This document shows, in pieces, positions 1-6,640 of a stretch of 6,887 nucleotides of DNA; position 1 is the first letter of the stretch; every line of letters begins with the position of its first letter. The stretch covers positions 1 to 6,887 of the forward strand of contig JAHFFM010000104.1 of NCBI GenBank assembly GCA_023247935.1, given 5' to 3'. The stretch is from Candidatus Omnitrophota bacterium. GTDB taxonomy: Bacteria > Omnitrophota > Gorgyraeia > 2-02-FULL-51-18. Below the pieces are notes generated by a model. That model did no database searches, had not been told where the DNA came from, and saw nothing but the letters and a program-made list of their open reading frames with translations. A program made the position numbers and the translations under genes.

Positions 1-2496
1 AAAGATAAAAAAGCAGTTCCTCCCGTTCCACCCGTTCTTGGAGGAAAAGTAAAACCTGTTTTCATTGAACAGGAAATGAAAGACTCTTATCTCAATTACG
101 CGATGAGCGTCATTGTCGGGCGCGCCCTGCCGGATGTGCGCGATGGTTTAAAACCTGTGCATCGCCGCATTTTGTATGCCATGAAAGAATTAGGTCTTGA
201 GCACAATCGTCCTTATAAGAAATCCGCTCGTATCGTCGGTGAAGTGCTGGGTAAATATCATCCGCATGGTGACTCCGCGGTTTATGACACGCTGGTTCGC
301 ATGGTGCAGGATTTTTCGCTTCGCTATCCTCTTGTGGATGGACAGGGTAACTTTGGTTCTGTAGACGGCGACTCCGCAGCCGCCATGCGTTACACCGAAG
401 CGCGTTTCGCCGGAATCACCAGTGAAATTTTAGGAGACATTGAAAAGAACACGGTTAATTTCGCTCCTAATTTTGATGAATCTCTCGAAGAGCCTACACT
501 TTTACCCGCCACACTCCCGAATCTTCTCTGTAACGGCTCATCCGGTATCGCCGTGGGTATGGCCACCAATATTCCGCCTCATAATTTGAATGAGGTTATA
601 GATGCGATTATCGCGGTTATTGATAATCCCGACGTCGCACCTAAGGATTTGCTCAAGTATGTCAAAGGACCTGATTTTCCAACCGGCGCTCAGATTTGCG
701 GAACGGGTGGTATCAAGCAGGCTTATGACACAGGACGCGGCATTGTCAAAGTCCGAGCTAAAACCACGATAGAGGAAACTAAAAACGGAAAGCAAGCCAT
801 CATCGTAAATGAAATTCCCTACCAGGTGAACAAAGCGAATTTAATCGAGAACATCGCGGATCTTGTGAATGAAAAGAAAATAGAAGGCATTTCCGATGTG
901 CGCGATGAATCAGATAAAGACGGAATGCGCCTTGTCATTGATTTGAAGCGCGACGCCAACTCTCAGGTTATTTTAAATCTTCTTTTCAAGCACACAGCCA
1001 TGCAATCCACTTTCGGCATTATCATGCTTGCGCTCGTGGACGGCAGTCCGAAAGTGCTGACTCTTAAACAAATTCTTGAGCAGTATATCCTGCATCGCAA
1101 AGAAGTGATTATCCGCCGTACGCGGTTTGATTTGGATAAAGCCCGCTCAAGAGCCCATATCGTCGAGGGCTTGATCAAAGCGGTTGATATTCTGGATAAA
1201 ATCATCAAAACGATTCGCGGATCCAAAACGCCGCAAGAAGCCAAAGTTTCACTCGTTGAGAAATTCGAATTTTCCGAAAGACAGGCCCAGGCAATTTTGG
1301 AAATGCAGCTGCAGAAGCTGACCGGTCTTGAAATTCATAAATTGGAAGAAGAATTTAAAGAGCTGAAGAAGAAAATAGAGTATTTGGAAGCCATTCTCAA
1401 ATCTGAGAAAAAAGTTTTCGAGATCATCAAAGAAGAAGCGAAGGCTCTCAAAGAAAAATACGGCGATGAGCGCCGCACGGAAATCACCCGCGACGCGGAT
1501 ACGGATTTTAACATCGAGGACTTGATTGCGGATGAAGACATGGTGGTCACCATTTCTCATCAGAATTATGTGAAGCGCCTTCCGAGCACAACCTACCGCA
1601 AGCAAAGAAGGGGTGGCGTGGGCGTGACCTCGGGCCAGCAGGAAGAGGATTTTGTGGAGCATTTGTTTGTGGCTTCCACGCATGACAATCTACTTTTGTT
1701 CACTTCACGCGGAAAAGTTTTCTGCGTGAAGGTTTACGAGTTGCCGCAGGCCAGCCGGCAAGCCAAGGGCAAATTCATTACCAATTTTGTGTCATTGGCC
1801 CAAGGCGAGAAAGTGACTTCTTATATCCCGGTGCGTGAATTTAAAGAGGGTCAGTACCTGGTTATGGCGACAAAGATGGGGCAGATTAAAAAATGTGACC
1901 TCACAGCCTTTGAAAATACACGCCGCAACGGCATTATTGCGATCGGATTGGATCCAAAAGATGAGCTGATCCATGCGGCGCTGACGGATGGGAAAAGCGA
2001 AATTTTTATAGCCACCCGCGAAGGAAAAGCCATTCGTTTTCCTGAAAGCTTCGTTCGCAGTATGGGACGCAATGCGGGCGGCGTGCGCGGCGTTACTTTA
2101 GAATCTAAAGACGAGGTTGTTGGTATGGAAGTGGTGGATAAGAAGTCCACACTTCTGTCCGTGACAGAAAAAGGTTTTGGCAAGCGCTCGCTTGTCGATG
2201 AATACCGCATCACTTCCCGTGGAGGCAAGGGTGTCACCAATATCAAAGTCACCGATAAAAACGGGGAAGTGGTTGGTATCCGATGTGTAACCGATAAAGA
2301 TGACTTGATGGTCATGACTCAACAGGGGATGTCTGTGCGCTGTTCCGCTAAAGACATTCGTGAAACAGGGCGTGTGGCTCAGGGTGTTCGCTTGATTAAT
2401 CTCAAGAAAGCCAATGACAAAGTCACGGCCATCGCGAAAGTTGAGCCGGAAGATGATGAAAGCCTTCCGGAAGAACCCTCCGCTAAAAAAGAATAA
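1..2496 (+). CDS. gyrA: DNA gyrase subunit A, 5' end missing
   Basis: GyrA breaks and rejoins DNA in the cytoplasmic GyrA2GyrB2 complex that introduces negative supercoils using ATP. The frame is open from base 1, and the family core motif IEQEMKDSYLNYAMSV straddles the first in-frame ATG (76), so translation starts upstream of the window. There are 831 residues visible; E. coli GyrA has 875. Using window residue numbers: the catalytic tyrosine is Y131 in AAAMRYTEAR. The quinolone-determining positions are S92 and D96 in HGDSAVYDT, both in the susceptible state. The conserved LLCNGSSGIAVGMATNIPPHN block follows. A charged coiled coil lies at about 446-492. The beta-pinwheel C-terminal domain starts near 505 with GyrA box QRRGGVG at 535-541, and an acidic tail covers about 814-831. 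The GyrA box argues for gyrase rather than ParC, although its sixth position is Val instead of the usual Lys or Arg. The upstream Lys/Pro-rich stretch makes the N-terminus at least 9 residues longer than that of E. coli, judged from the tyrosine position. The promoter is outside the window. Confidence 0.97.
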   Translation, partial: KDKKAVPPVPPVLGGKVKPVFIEQEMKDSYLNYAMSVIVGRALPDVRDGLKPVHRRILYAMKELGLEHNRPYKKSARIVGEVLGKYHPHGDSAVYDTLVRMVQDFSLRYPLVDGQGNFGSVDGDSAAAMRYTEARFAGITSEILGDIEKNTVNFAPNFDESLEEPTLLPATLPNLLCNGSSGIAVGMATNIPPHNLNEVIDAIIAVIDNPDVAPKDLLKYVKGPDFPTGAQICGTGGIKQAYDTGRGIVKVRAKTTIEETKNGKQAIIVNEIPYQVNKANLIENIADLVNEKKIEGISDVRDESDKDGMRLVIDLKRDANSQVILNLLFKHTAMQSTFGIIMLALVDGSPKVLTLKQILEQYILHRKEVIIRRTRFDLDKARSRAHIVEGLIKAVDILDKIIKTIRGSKTPQEAKVSLVEKFEFSERQAQAILEMQLQKLTGLEIHKLEEEFKELKKKIEYLEAILKSEKKVFEIIKEEAKALKEKYGDERRTEITRDADTDFNIEDLIADEDMVVTISHQNYVKRLPSTTYRKQRRGGVGVTSGQQEEDFVEHLFVASTHDNLLLFTSRGKVFCVKVYELPQASRQAKGKFITNFVSLAQGEKVTSYIPVREFKEGQYLVMATKMGQIKKCDLTAFENTRRNGIIAIGLDPKDELIHAALTDGKSEIFIATREGKAIRFPESFVRSMGRNAGGVRGVTLESKDEVVGMEVVDKKSTLLSVTEKGFGKRSLVDEYRITSRGGKGVTNIKVTDKNGEVVGIRCVTDKDDLMVMTQQGMSVRCSAKDIRETGRVAQGVRLINLKKANDKVTAIAKVEPEDDESLPEEPSAKKE

Positions 2497-2535
2497 ACTA
2501 CTGAGGTTTCATTAATTAATGGGCACATTGGCTGA

Positions 2536-2625
2536 GCCGATTTTTGAGCGAGACAAGAAGCGAGTAGGAGGCATAGTTTTAACTATGCCGACGATCGAGC
2601 GACGGGGTCGCAGCCGAAAATCGGC
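2536..2625. repeat. Hairpin 1 of the compound palindrome
   Basis: The base stem is GCCGATTTT (2536-2544) paired with AAAATCGGC (2617-2625). The middle is imperfect, and the tip is GCATAGTT (2571-2578) paired with AACTATGC (2581-2588) around a 2-base gap. The internal core 2554-2613 resembles, on this strand, the reverse complement of the core of hairpin 2 (2659-2715). Both begin CAAG, share a TAGT..TAACTA tip and end CGCAG. By eye about 70% of positions match with small gaps. Confidence 0.8.
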
Positions 2626-2639
2626 CAGCCCCAAAGGGG

Positions 2640-2737
2640 AAGCCCGGATAGATGCCATCTGCGGCGTTGCTCCTCCTCGACGTAGTTACCACTACGCCTT
2701 CGTCGTCGCGCCTTGCATCTGGCATCTATCCGGGCTT
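2640..2737. repeat. Hairpin 2 of the compound palindrome, REP-like
   Basis: The arms AAGCCCGGATAGATGCCA (2640-2657) and 2720-2737 are perfect reverse complements over 18 bp. The inner part is an imperfect stem with GCGGCGTTGC on one side and GCGCCTTGCA on the other. The tip is CGTAGT (2681-2686), loop TACC, ACTACG (2691-2696). From memory, GC-rich palindromes with this CTGCGGCGTTGC and GCGCCTTGCATCTGGC pattern occur as dispersed intergenic repeats in several bacterial groups; this was not checked here. No REP-associated tyrosine transposase (RAYT) gene is in the window. Confidence 0.85.
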
Positions 2738-2787
2738 CCAATGTGCCCATTAATTAATGAAACCTCAGTAAGTTAAATTAATTTTGC

Positions 2788-2809
2788 GCTCAGGGTGATC
2801 TGAGCTTTT
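2788..2809 (+). terminator. Weak intrinsic terminator-like hairpin
   Basis: GCTCAG (2788-2793) pairs with CTGAGC (2800-2805) around the loop GGTGAT, and TTTT follows at 2806-2809. The 6-bp stem and short T-run make a weak terminator. It could end gyrA transcription after the compound palindrome or sit in the leader of the hydrolase gene. It overlaps a second perfect palindrome, AGCTTTTAAAAGCT (2803-2816). Confidence 0.35.
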
Positions 2810-2868
2810 AAAAGCTTGGATATCGGGCATCCCTGAAATTCCTCCACCGTCTATGGCAAACTGAAATT

Positions 2869-3660
2869 ATGAAAAAGAAAAAAGTCATACTTTCTTACAA
2901 ATTATCCGGAAAAAAAGGCCCCGTTGTCGTTTTGTTTCATGCCTTTCCTCTTTTAGGGGGGATGTGGGATAGCCAAAGACAAGAGTTGGGTCAGATTGCC
3001 AGAGTATTAGTTCCGGATTTTCCGGGTTTGGGGCGTTCAAAATCGGTGAAGGCGGGCACGATTCAAGAAATGGCGAGGCAGGTCGCCGTTCTTTTGGAAA
3101 ATCTTTCTATTAAAGAGCCGGTGATGGTGGCGGGGCTATCCATGGGCGGGTATGTGGCGCTTGAATTTGTCAGGCTTTTTCCATCCCGTGTAAAGGCTCT
3201 TGGTTTATTTGCCACTCGAGCGAGCGCGGATTCTCCGGAACAAAAGATAAAACGTTATGAAGCTGTTAAAAATGTGCGCGCCCACGGAACAGCGCCGCTG
3301 GTAAGAGCCATGATTCCTAAATTATTGGGAAAAACTTCATTATCCAGTCGTCAGGATGTGGTTCGCATGGTTCAGCGTAAAATGGTTTCTGCCACGGACA
3401 GCGCCGGAGTCATGAATGCGCTTCTGGCCATGGCAAAGCGGCGCGATAACACTTCATATTTGGAAAAAATAAAATGCCCGGCGCTTATTTTAGCGGGTAA
3501 AGAAGACAATGTAATTCCTTTGGATGAAATGCGTCTTTTAAAAGAAAAGATCAAATCTTCAAAATTTTTTATTTTTCCAAAAGCGGGCCATTTGCTTAAT
3601 TTGGAAGAGCCCTCGCGTTTCAATAAATTATTATCTCAATTCGTCAAAAAACTTCGCTGA
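2869..3660 (+). CDS. Alpha/beta hydrolase
   Basis: A 263-residue cytoplasmic alpha/beta-hydrolase-fold protein with no signal peptide. The visible catalytic triad is nucleophile S91 in the elbow GLSMGGY, acid D213 in AGKEDNVIP, and H241 in KAGHLLNLEEPSRF. The oxyanion-hole segment is FHAFPL (residues 23-28), and PDFPGLGRS (49-57) is the usual strand-loop motif. A variable cap lies at roughly 120-190. The overall pattern matches esterases, C-C hydrolases and the pimeloyl-ACP methyl ester esterase (BioH) type, but the substrate cannot be told from sequence. ATG at 2869 is chosen because the GxKGPVVVLFHA strand starts 13-16 residues later, as is usual for the family. No Shine-Dalgarno sequence precedes it (GCAAACTGAAATT-ATG). 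It stands alone on the plus strand between the palindrome and the convergent MFS gene. Nothing nearby links it to biotin, haloalkane or aromatic pathways. Confidence 0.9.
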   Translation: MKKKKVILSYKLSGKKGPVVVLFHAFPLLGGMWDSQRQELGQIARVLVPDFPGLGRSKSVKAGTIQEMARQVAVLLENLSIKEPVMVAGLSMGGYVALEFVRLFPSRVKALGLFATRASADSPEQKIKRYEAVKNVRAHGTAPLVRAMIPKLLGKTSLSSRQDVVRMVQRKMVSATDSAGVMNALLAMAKRRDNTSYLEKIKCPALILAGKEDNVIPLDEMRLLKEKIKSSKFFIFPKAGHLLNLEEPSRFNKLLSQFVKKLR

Positions 3661-3783
3661 TTCCCGTTCTTATCCCACATGCCTTGCGTTTTTATTTGCC
3701 GCTTGTTTTTTGGATAATTGGCGTGGGCCTGCGTAGCTTGTGAGAAGCCTGGGATTATTGTGAATAAAATTCTGATTTTTTGC
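3661..3783. other. Convergent intergenic spacer
   Basis: This separates the stop codons of the hydrolase (+) and the MFS gene (-). It contains T-runs and an AT-rich hairpin, AAAAT (3766-3770), loop TCTG, ATTTT (3775-3779), which ends just before the MFS stop codon. TTATCC (3670-3675) could pair with GGATAA (3712-3717) across a long loop. Neither is a convincing intrinsic terminator, and no gene is seen here. Confidence 0.5.
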
Positions 3784-5085
3784 TTATTCGGGGGGAAGAA
3801 TTCCCAGGGTTTTGTAAATCGGTCGGATGCCTTTTCGAATTTCCGGCAGTTTTCTCTGAAACCAAAGCGCCCCACCCACACAAAAAAGACCTGAAATCAA
3901 TAAAGTGTGGGACACTCCGATTTTTTGAGATAAAAAGCCGGTGAGCAGACTGCCAAAAGGCGTTGTTCCCGCAAAAGCCATGATAAAAAAACTCATGACG
4001 CGCCCCCGTTTGTCGTCATCCACGATGGTTTGCAGAATGGTGTTGCTGGCGGCCATTTGAATCATAAATCCGCAGGCTGCCAACAGAAGACATAGCATGG
4101 ATACCCAGAGCGTCCGGGAAAAAGAAAATAAAACTAAACCTAACCCGAAAGCGGAAGCGGCGATGGGGACAACCCGGCTAAGTCCCAGCACCGTTTTTCG
4201 CGCGGCAAGCCATAAAGCGCCGGTCAAAGCGCCGGCTCCGGCAGAGGCCATCAAGTATCCCAGTGTTCTTGGTCCTCCGTTTAGAACCGTTCCCGCAAAA
4301 ACCGGCATTAAAACCATGTAAGGCACGCCAAGCAAACTAGACAAGGCTATGAGTCCTATCAAGTACCGGATAGGTTTGGACTGAATGGAATATTTGATGC
4401 CTTCTTTCAATTCTTCCATGGGGTTTCGTGCGGGACGACGGAGAACTGATTTTTTTTGGATTCTCATCGCCATTAGCGCGCCCATAACCGCCAAATAACT
4501 CACCCCATCCAGCAAAAAACACCAGCCTTCGCCGACTGCCGCGATTAAAATTCCTCCAATGGCCGGCCCCAGTATCCTGGCCGCATTGAACATGGAGGAA
4601 TTGAGCGCAATGGCATTTCCCAGGTCTTCGCGTTTTTCAATCATTTCCACCACAAAAGCCTGGCGGCAAGGCATGTCAAAAGCGTTCACAAAACCTTGAA
4701 AACCGCATAAAGCCAAAAGCCAGGGGATCGTGATTTGATTGCTTAGCGTCAGCGCCGCCAAAGCAAAAGATTGCAGCATGGAAAGAGTTTGGGTGATCAC
4801 CAAAAGCCGGTGCTTGTCGTATCTGTCGACAAGCATGCCCGCCAAGGGCAAAAAAATCAAAGACGGGATTTGTCCGGCAAAACCCACAATCCCCAAAAGC
4901 AAAGCCGAGCCTGTCAGCCTGTAAACCAGCCAACTGGTCGCGGCCGTAGTCATCCAGGTACCTATCAGCGAAACGATTTGCCCGCAGAAAAACAACCGGT
5001 AATTCCGGTAGCGCAGCGCCCGAAGAATGAAATTAATTTTAGAATCAGATGAGAGAGCCAAGCGTTTATTATAACGCCCCCTCAT
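3784..5085 (-). CDS. MFS exporter, EntS/MFS_3-like
   Basis: A 433-residue inner-membrane protein of the major facilitator superfamily, probably a proton-driven exporter of small molecules. Long hydrophobic segments fit 12 helices with a cytoplasmic loop at about 208-238. MFS motif A is GMLVDRYDKHR (83-93) between helices 2 and 3. The block FDMPCRQAFVVEM (136-148), then NAIALNSSMFNAAR (157-170) and GPAIGGIL (173-180), is characteristic of the MFS_3/enterobactin-exporter-like (DHA3) group. The half-two counterpart is DDDKRGRVMS (356-365). No periplasmic binding domain is present. Neighbouring genes do not identify a substrate, and there is no siderophore biosynthesis gene in view. The ATG at 5085 gives 20 residues before the conserved LRALRYRNYRLFF. 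It lacks a Shine-Dalgarno sequence, and a TATAAT lies within its first codons on the coding strand, so a TTG start at codon 9 cannot be excluded. It lies 44 bp downstream of the TMEM175-like gene and is the last gene of the probable operon. Confidence 0.93.
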   Translation of the reverse strand: MRGRYNKRLALSSDSKINFILRALRYRNYRLFFCGQIVSLIGTWMTTAATSWLVYRLTGSALLLGIVGFAGQIPSLIFLPLAGMLVDRYDKHRLLVITQTLSMLQSFALAALTLSNQITIPWLLALCGFQGFVNAFDMPCRQAFVVEMIEKREDLGNAIALNSSMFNAARILGPAIGGILIAAVGEGWCFLLDGVSYLAVMGALMAMRIQKKSVLRRPARNPMEELKEGIKYSIQSKPIRYLIGLIALSSLLGVPYMVLMPVFAGTVLNGGPRTLGYLMASAGAGALTGALWLAARKTVLGLSRVVPIAASAFGLGLVLFSFSRTLWVSMLCLLLAACGFMIQMAASNTILQTIVDDDKRGRVMSFFIMAFAGTTPFGSLLTGFLSQKIGVSHTLLISGLFCVGGALWFQRKLPEIRKGIRPIYKTLGILPPE

Positions 5086-5129
5086 TTAGGGCAAGAAATA
5101 TTAATTTTATTTTAATTTTACCTAAAATT
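5086..5129 (-). promoter_or_regulatory. AT-rich spacer, possible internal promoter for the MFS gene
   Basis: The spacer between the TMEM175-like stop and the MFS start is almost entirely A and T apart from its MFS-proximal end. On the minus strand it holds repeated TAAAAT-like hexamers that could serve as -10 boxes, and a 12-bp palindrome CTAAAATTTTAG (5122-5133) covering the upstream stop codon. No good -35 box is paired with them. A promoter or a regulator-binding site is possible but unproven. Confidence 0.25.
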
Positions 5130-5789
5130 TTAGCCGTGGTGATGAGACCAGTGATCATCAATACGGCTCGTGAAAAGATAGGACACAGCGACTAAAACAT
5201 AAATCATGAGGCTGATGTTGGGCGCGAAAAGAGCAAGAAGTACTCCACAAGTGTAACTTATAATTCCTCTACCGATGCGCATTTTTCCCGCGCGGATCGT
5301 TTCTTTTTCCAGATCATGTCCCACAAGCCGATGTTTGTGTGTGGCATAAGCCCATTGCCAGTAAAGCATAAGCCCAATCCCGATTGTATTGCATCCATAG
5401 ATCATCACAGCCAGCCGATGCGATGGATAATCTCCGAGAAGGTTAGTTGAAAACGGCAAAAAAACAATGAACATCAGAAAAAGAAGATTGATCCAAAGAA
5501 AATAACGGTCTGTCCGCTTGATAAAATGGGAATAGCCGTGATGCGCGATCCAGTAGACACCGAGCTGTAGAAAACTGGTCATGAAGACTAGAAACTTTGG
5601 CCATAGAGCATACAAGGTATGCGCCAAGAGTCCCTGCGTCATGATAGCTTCGGGAATCTTTGGAATTTTGAGATCCAACATCAGCAGCGTCATCGCAAAC
5701 GCAAATATCCCGTCGCTCAACGCCTCGAGGCGGTGTTTGCTGAGACCCTCGCTTGATTCTAAATGATCATTGGCCGAATGATGTTTCAT
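5130..5789 (-). CDS. TMEM175/DUF1211 family membrane protein
   Basis: A 219-residue membrane protein of the TMEM175 (DUF1211) family. Characterised bacterial members are tetrameric potassium-permeable channels; function here is by family only. The signature is R20 LEALSDGIFAFAMTLLMLDL, in which R20, S25 and D26 match the conserved R..xSD of the first helix. Hydrophobic segments at about 24-42, 56-81, 95-117, 126-147, 170-189 and 191-207 fit the single six-helix repeat of bacterial members. The conserved VYWIAHHGYSHF segment lies at 78-89. Both termini are His-rich: MKHHSANDH at the start and HWSHHHG at the end. The ATG at 5789 leaves a normal 19 residues before the signature arginine and overlaps the upstream reductase-like gene by 23 bp, suggesting translational coupling. 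No Shine-Dalgarno sequence is visible (ACCTCTCCCC-ATG). Confidence 0.92.
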   Translation of the reverse strand: MKHHSANDHLESSEGLSKHRLEALSDGIFAFAMTLLMLDLKIPKIPEAIMTQGLLAHTLYALWPKFLVFMTSFLQLGVYWIAHHGYSHFIKRTDRYFLWINLLFLMFIVFLPFSTNLLGDYPSHRLAVMIYGCNTIGIGLMLYWQWAYATHKHRLVGHDLEKETIRAGKMRIGRGIISYTCGVLLALFAPNISLMIYVLVAVSYLFTSRIDDHWSHHHG

Positions 5790-6456
5790 GGGGAGAGGTT
5801 AATTCTGCGTGGTTTTTGGTCTTAAGAACTATGTGAGTGGCTTCTTCAGTCGCGACCCGTTCCGCTAGCTTGAAGCCCAGGCCCGGGAGATCCAAGCCAG
5901 CCAAAAGATTCTCACCCTGTCCGAGAAAAACCGGCGAATAAGCCAGATGCATTTCATCGACGAGGCCTGCTTTCAGATATTGCCGGACCGTGGAAACACC
6001 GCCGCCGATGCGTACGTCCTTGTTCTTCGCGGCCTCTTTGGCTTTTTTCAGAGCTGATTCGATCCCATCAGTCACGAAATAGAACGTCGTTCCCCCTTCC
6101 ATGGGAATCGGGTCCCGTGCATGGTGGGTCAAAATAAAAACAGGTACATGATAAGGAGGATTGCCTCCCCACCACCCCTTCCAATCGTTATTCACCCATG
6201 GGCCACGCACCGGACTAAACATATTGCGGCCAAGAATCCACGCCCCGACATTCTGATGCGCTCTTTCGGCGAAATCGTTGTCCGGACCTGTCGAGCCGCC
6301 TTCCGTGCCGAAGGTTTTTCGAAACATCCGGGTTTTGAGAAGCCAGGGATGAAGTTCCATTCCCCGTTTGCCGAGCGGATTCTGCATGTCTTGGTCCGGC
6401 CCTGCACCGTAGCCGTCCATTGAGACCGAAAATCCTGCGATTCTAACTTTGCTCAT
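5767..6456 (-). CDS. Dihydrofolate reductase-like (RibD C-terminal domain) protein
   Basis: A 229-residue protein of the RibD_C/dihydrofolate-reductase-like superfamily, predicted cytoplasmic and probably NAD(P)H-binding. Members of this subgroup are mostly uncharacterised, so the substrate is unknown. It is not classical FolA. Visible family motifs are FSVSMDGYGAGP (9-20), ILGRNMFSPVRGPW (74-87), PPYHVPVFILTHHAR (100-114), GGGVSTVRQYLKAG (151-164, the glycine-rich nucleotide-binding turn) and DEMHLAYSPVFLGQGENL (167-184). The frame is open upstream to an ATG at 6549, but family members begin at the MSKVRIAGFS sequence, so the ATG at 6456 is preferred; the extra 31 residues look like translated upstream DNA. 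A 15-residue tail beyond the conserved end overlaps the start of the TMEM175-like gene. It is the first gene of the probable three-gene minus-strand operon. No Shine-Dalgarno sequence is visible. Confidence 0.9.
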   Translation of the reverse strand: MSKVRIAGFSVSMDGYGAGPDQDMQNPLGKRGMELHPWLLKTRMFRKTFGTEGGSTGPDNDFAERAHQNVGAWILGRNMFSPVRGPWVNNDWKGWWGGNPPYHVPVFILTHHARDPIPMEGGTTFYFVTDGIESALKKAKEAAKNKDVRIGGGVSTVRQYLKAGLVDEMHLAYSPVFLGQGENLLAGLDLPGLGFKLAERVATEEATHIVLKTKNHAELTSPHETSFGQ

Positions 6457-6640
6457 GAAGGTTATTTTATCACTCAAGTCAATTTTGAAAATGGGTGAGC
6501 AATGATGCGCTATTCCAGTCGGCCATTCGCCGCGTCTCTCGTCAAACAACTCTTAACAAACTCCCGAGTGGTATTAGAATCTTAAATACAACGCAATCAT
6601 AATGGAAGACTGTAAAGTTATGTTTTTTTAAGTTTAATAA
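6457..6640. other. Intergenic spacer upstream of the minus-strand operon
   Basis: This lies between the start of the reductase-like gene and the stop codon of the Fic-family gene, both on the minus strand. It should hold the operon promoter if the three genes are separate from the Fic gene. TAAAAT occurs on the minus strand shortly before the ATG at 6456, and TTGACT just before it, but their spacing is wrong for a sigma-70 pair. No convincing promoter, terminator or gene is visible. The strand turns AT-rich from about 6590 rightward. Confidence 0.4.

Larger units (their letters stand above)
2499..2770. repeat. Compound palindromic element with perfect 33-bp inverted-repeat ends
   Basis: The arms 2499-2531 and 2738-2770 are perfect reverse complements over 33 bp, from TACTGAGGTTTC inward to GGGCACATTGG, and include the self-palindrome ATTAATTAAT. 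Between them lie hairpin 1 (2536-2625), a mini-palindrome CCCCAAAGGGG (2629-2639) and hairpin 2 (2640-2737). The right arm follows hairpin 2 with no gap. The single-stranded form would fold into a cloverleaf or cruciform. The element begins 3 bp after the gyrA stop codon. It carries no plausible gene: an 85-codon open frame at 2519-2776 simply reads through the palindromes. Both outer ends read TA inside the repeat, which fits insertion at a TA target as in IS630/Tc1-type miniature elements, but this is inference. It may also act as a 3' boundary for gyrA mRNA, although no T-run follows its right arm directly. Confidence 0.93.

Noticed and set aside
41..76. GGAGG at 41-45 as ribosome binding site for an ATG start at 76
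   Set aside because: It is about 30 bases from the ATG, and the upstream frame is open and encodes the conserved IEQE of GyrA, so it is coding sequence.
1249..1683. 144-codon minus-strand frame across gyrA
   Set aside because: It is a shadow of the gyrA coding strand, Phe/Leu-rich because it is opposite the Lys/Glu coiled coil, with no independent support.
2519..2776. 85-codon open frame after gyrA
   Set aside because: It lies wholly within the compound palindrome and its protein is an artefact of reading the inverted repeats; there are no recognisable domains.
3661..3783. Bidirectional intrinsic terminator in the convergent gap
   Set aside because: Only short AT-rich or long-loop stems can be drawn; none has a GC-rich stem followed by a T-run.
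5060..5085. TATAAT on the minus strand inside the first MFS codons as a promoter
   Set aside because: The best -35 candidate, TTGCCC, is only 15 bases away and matches weakly. It would force a near-leaderless TTG start; kept only as a caveat on the MFS start.
6457..6549. Upstream 31-codon extension of the reductase-like protein
   Set aside because: The family starts at MSKVRIAGFS; the extension shows no family similarity.
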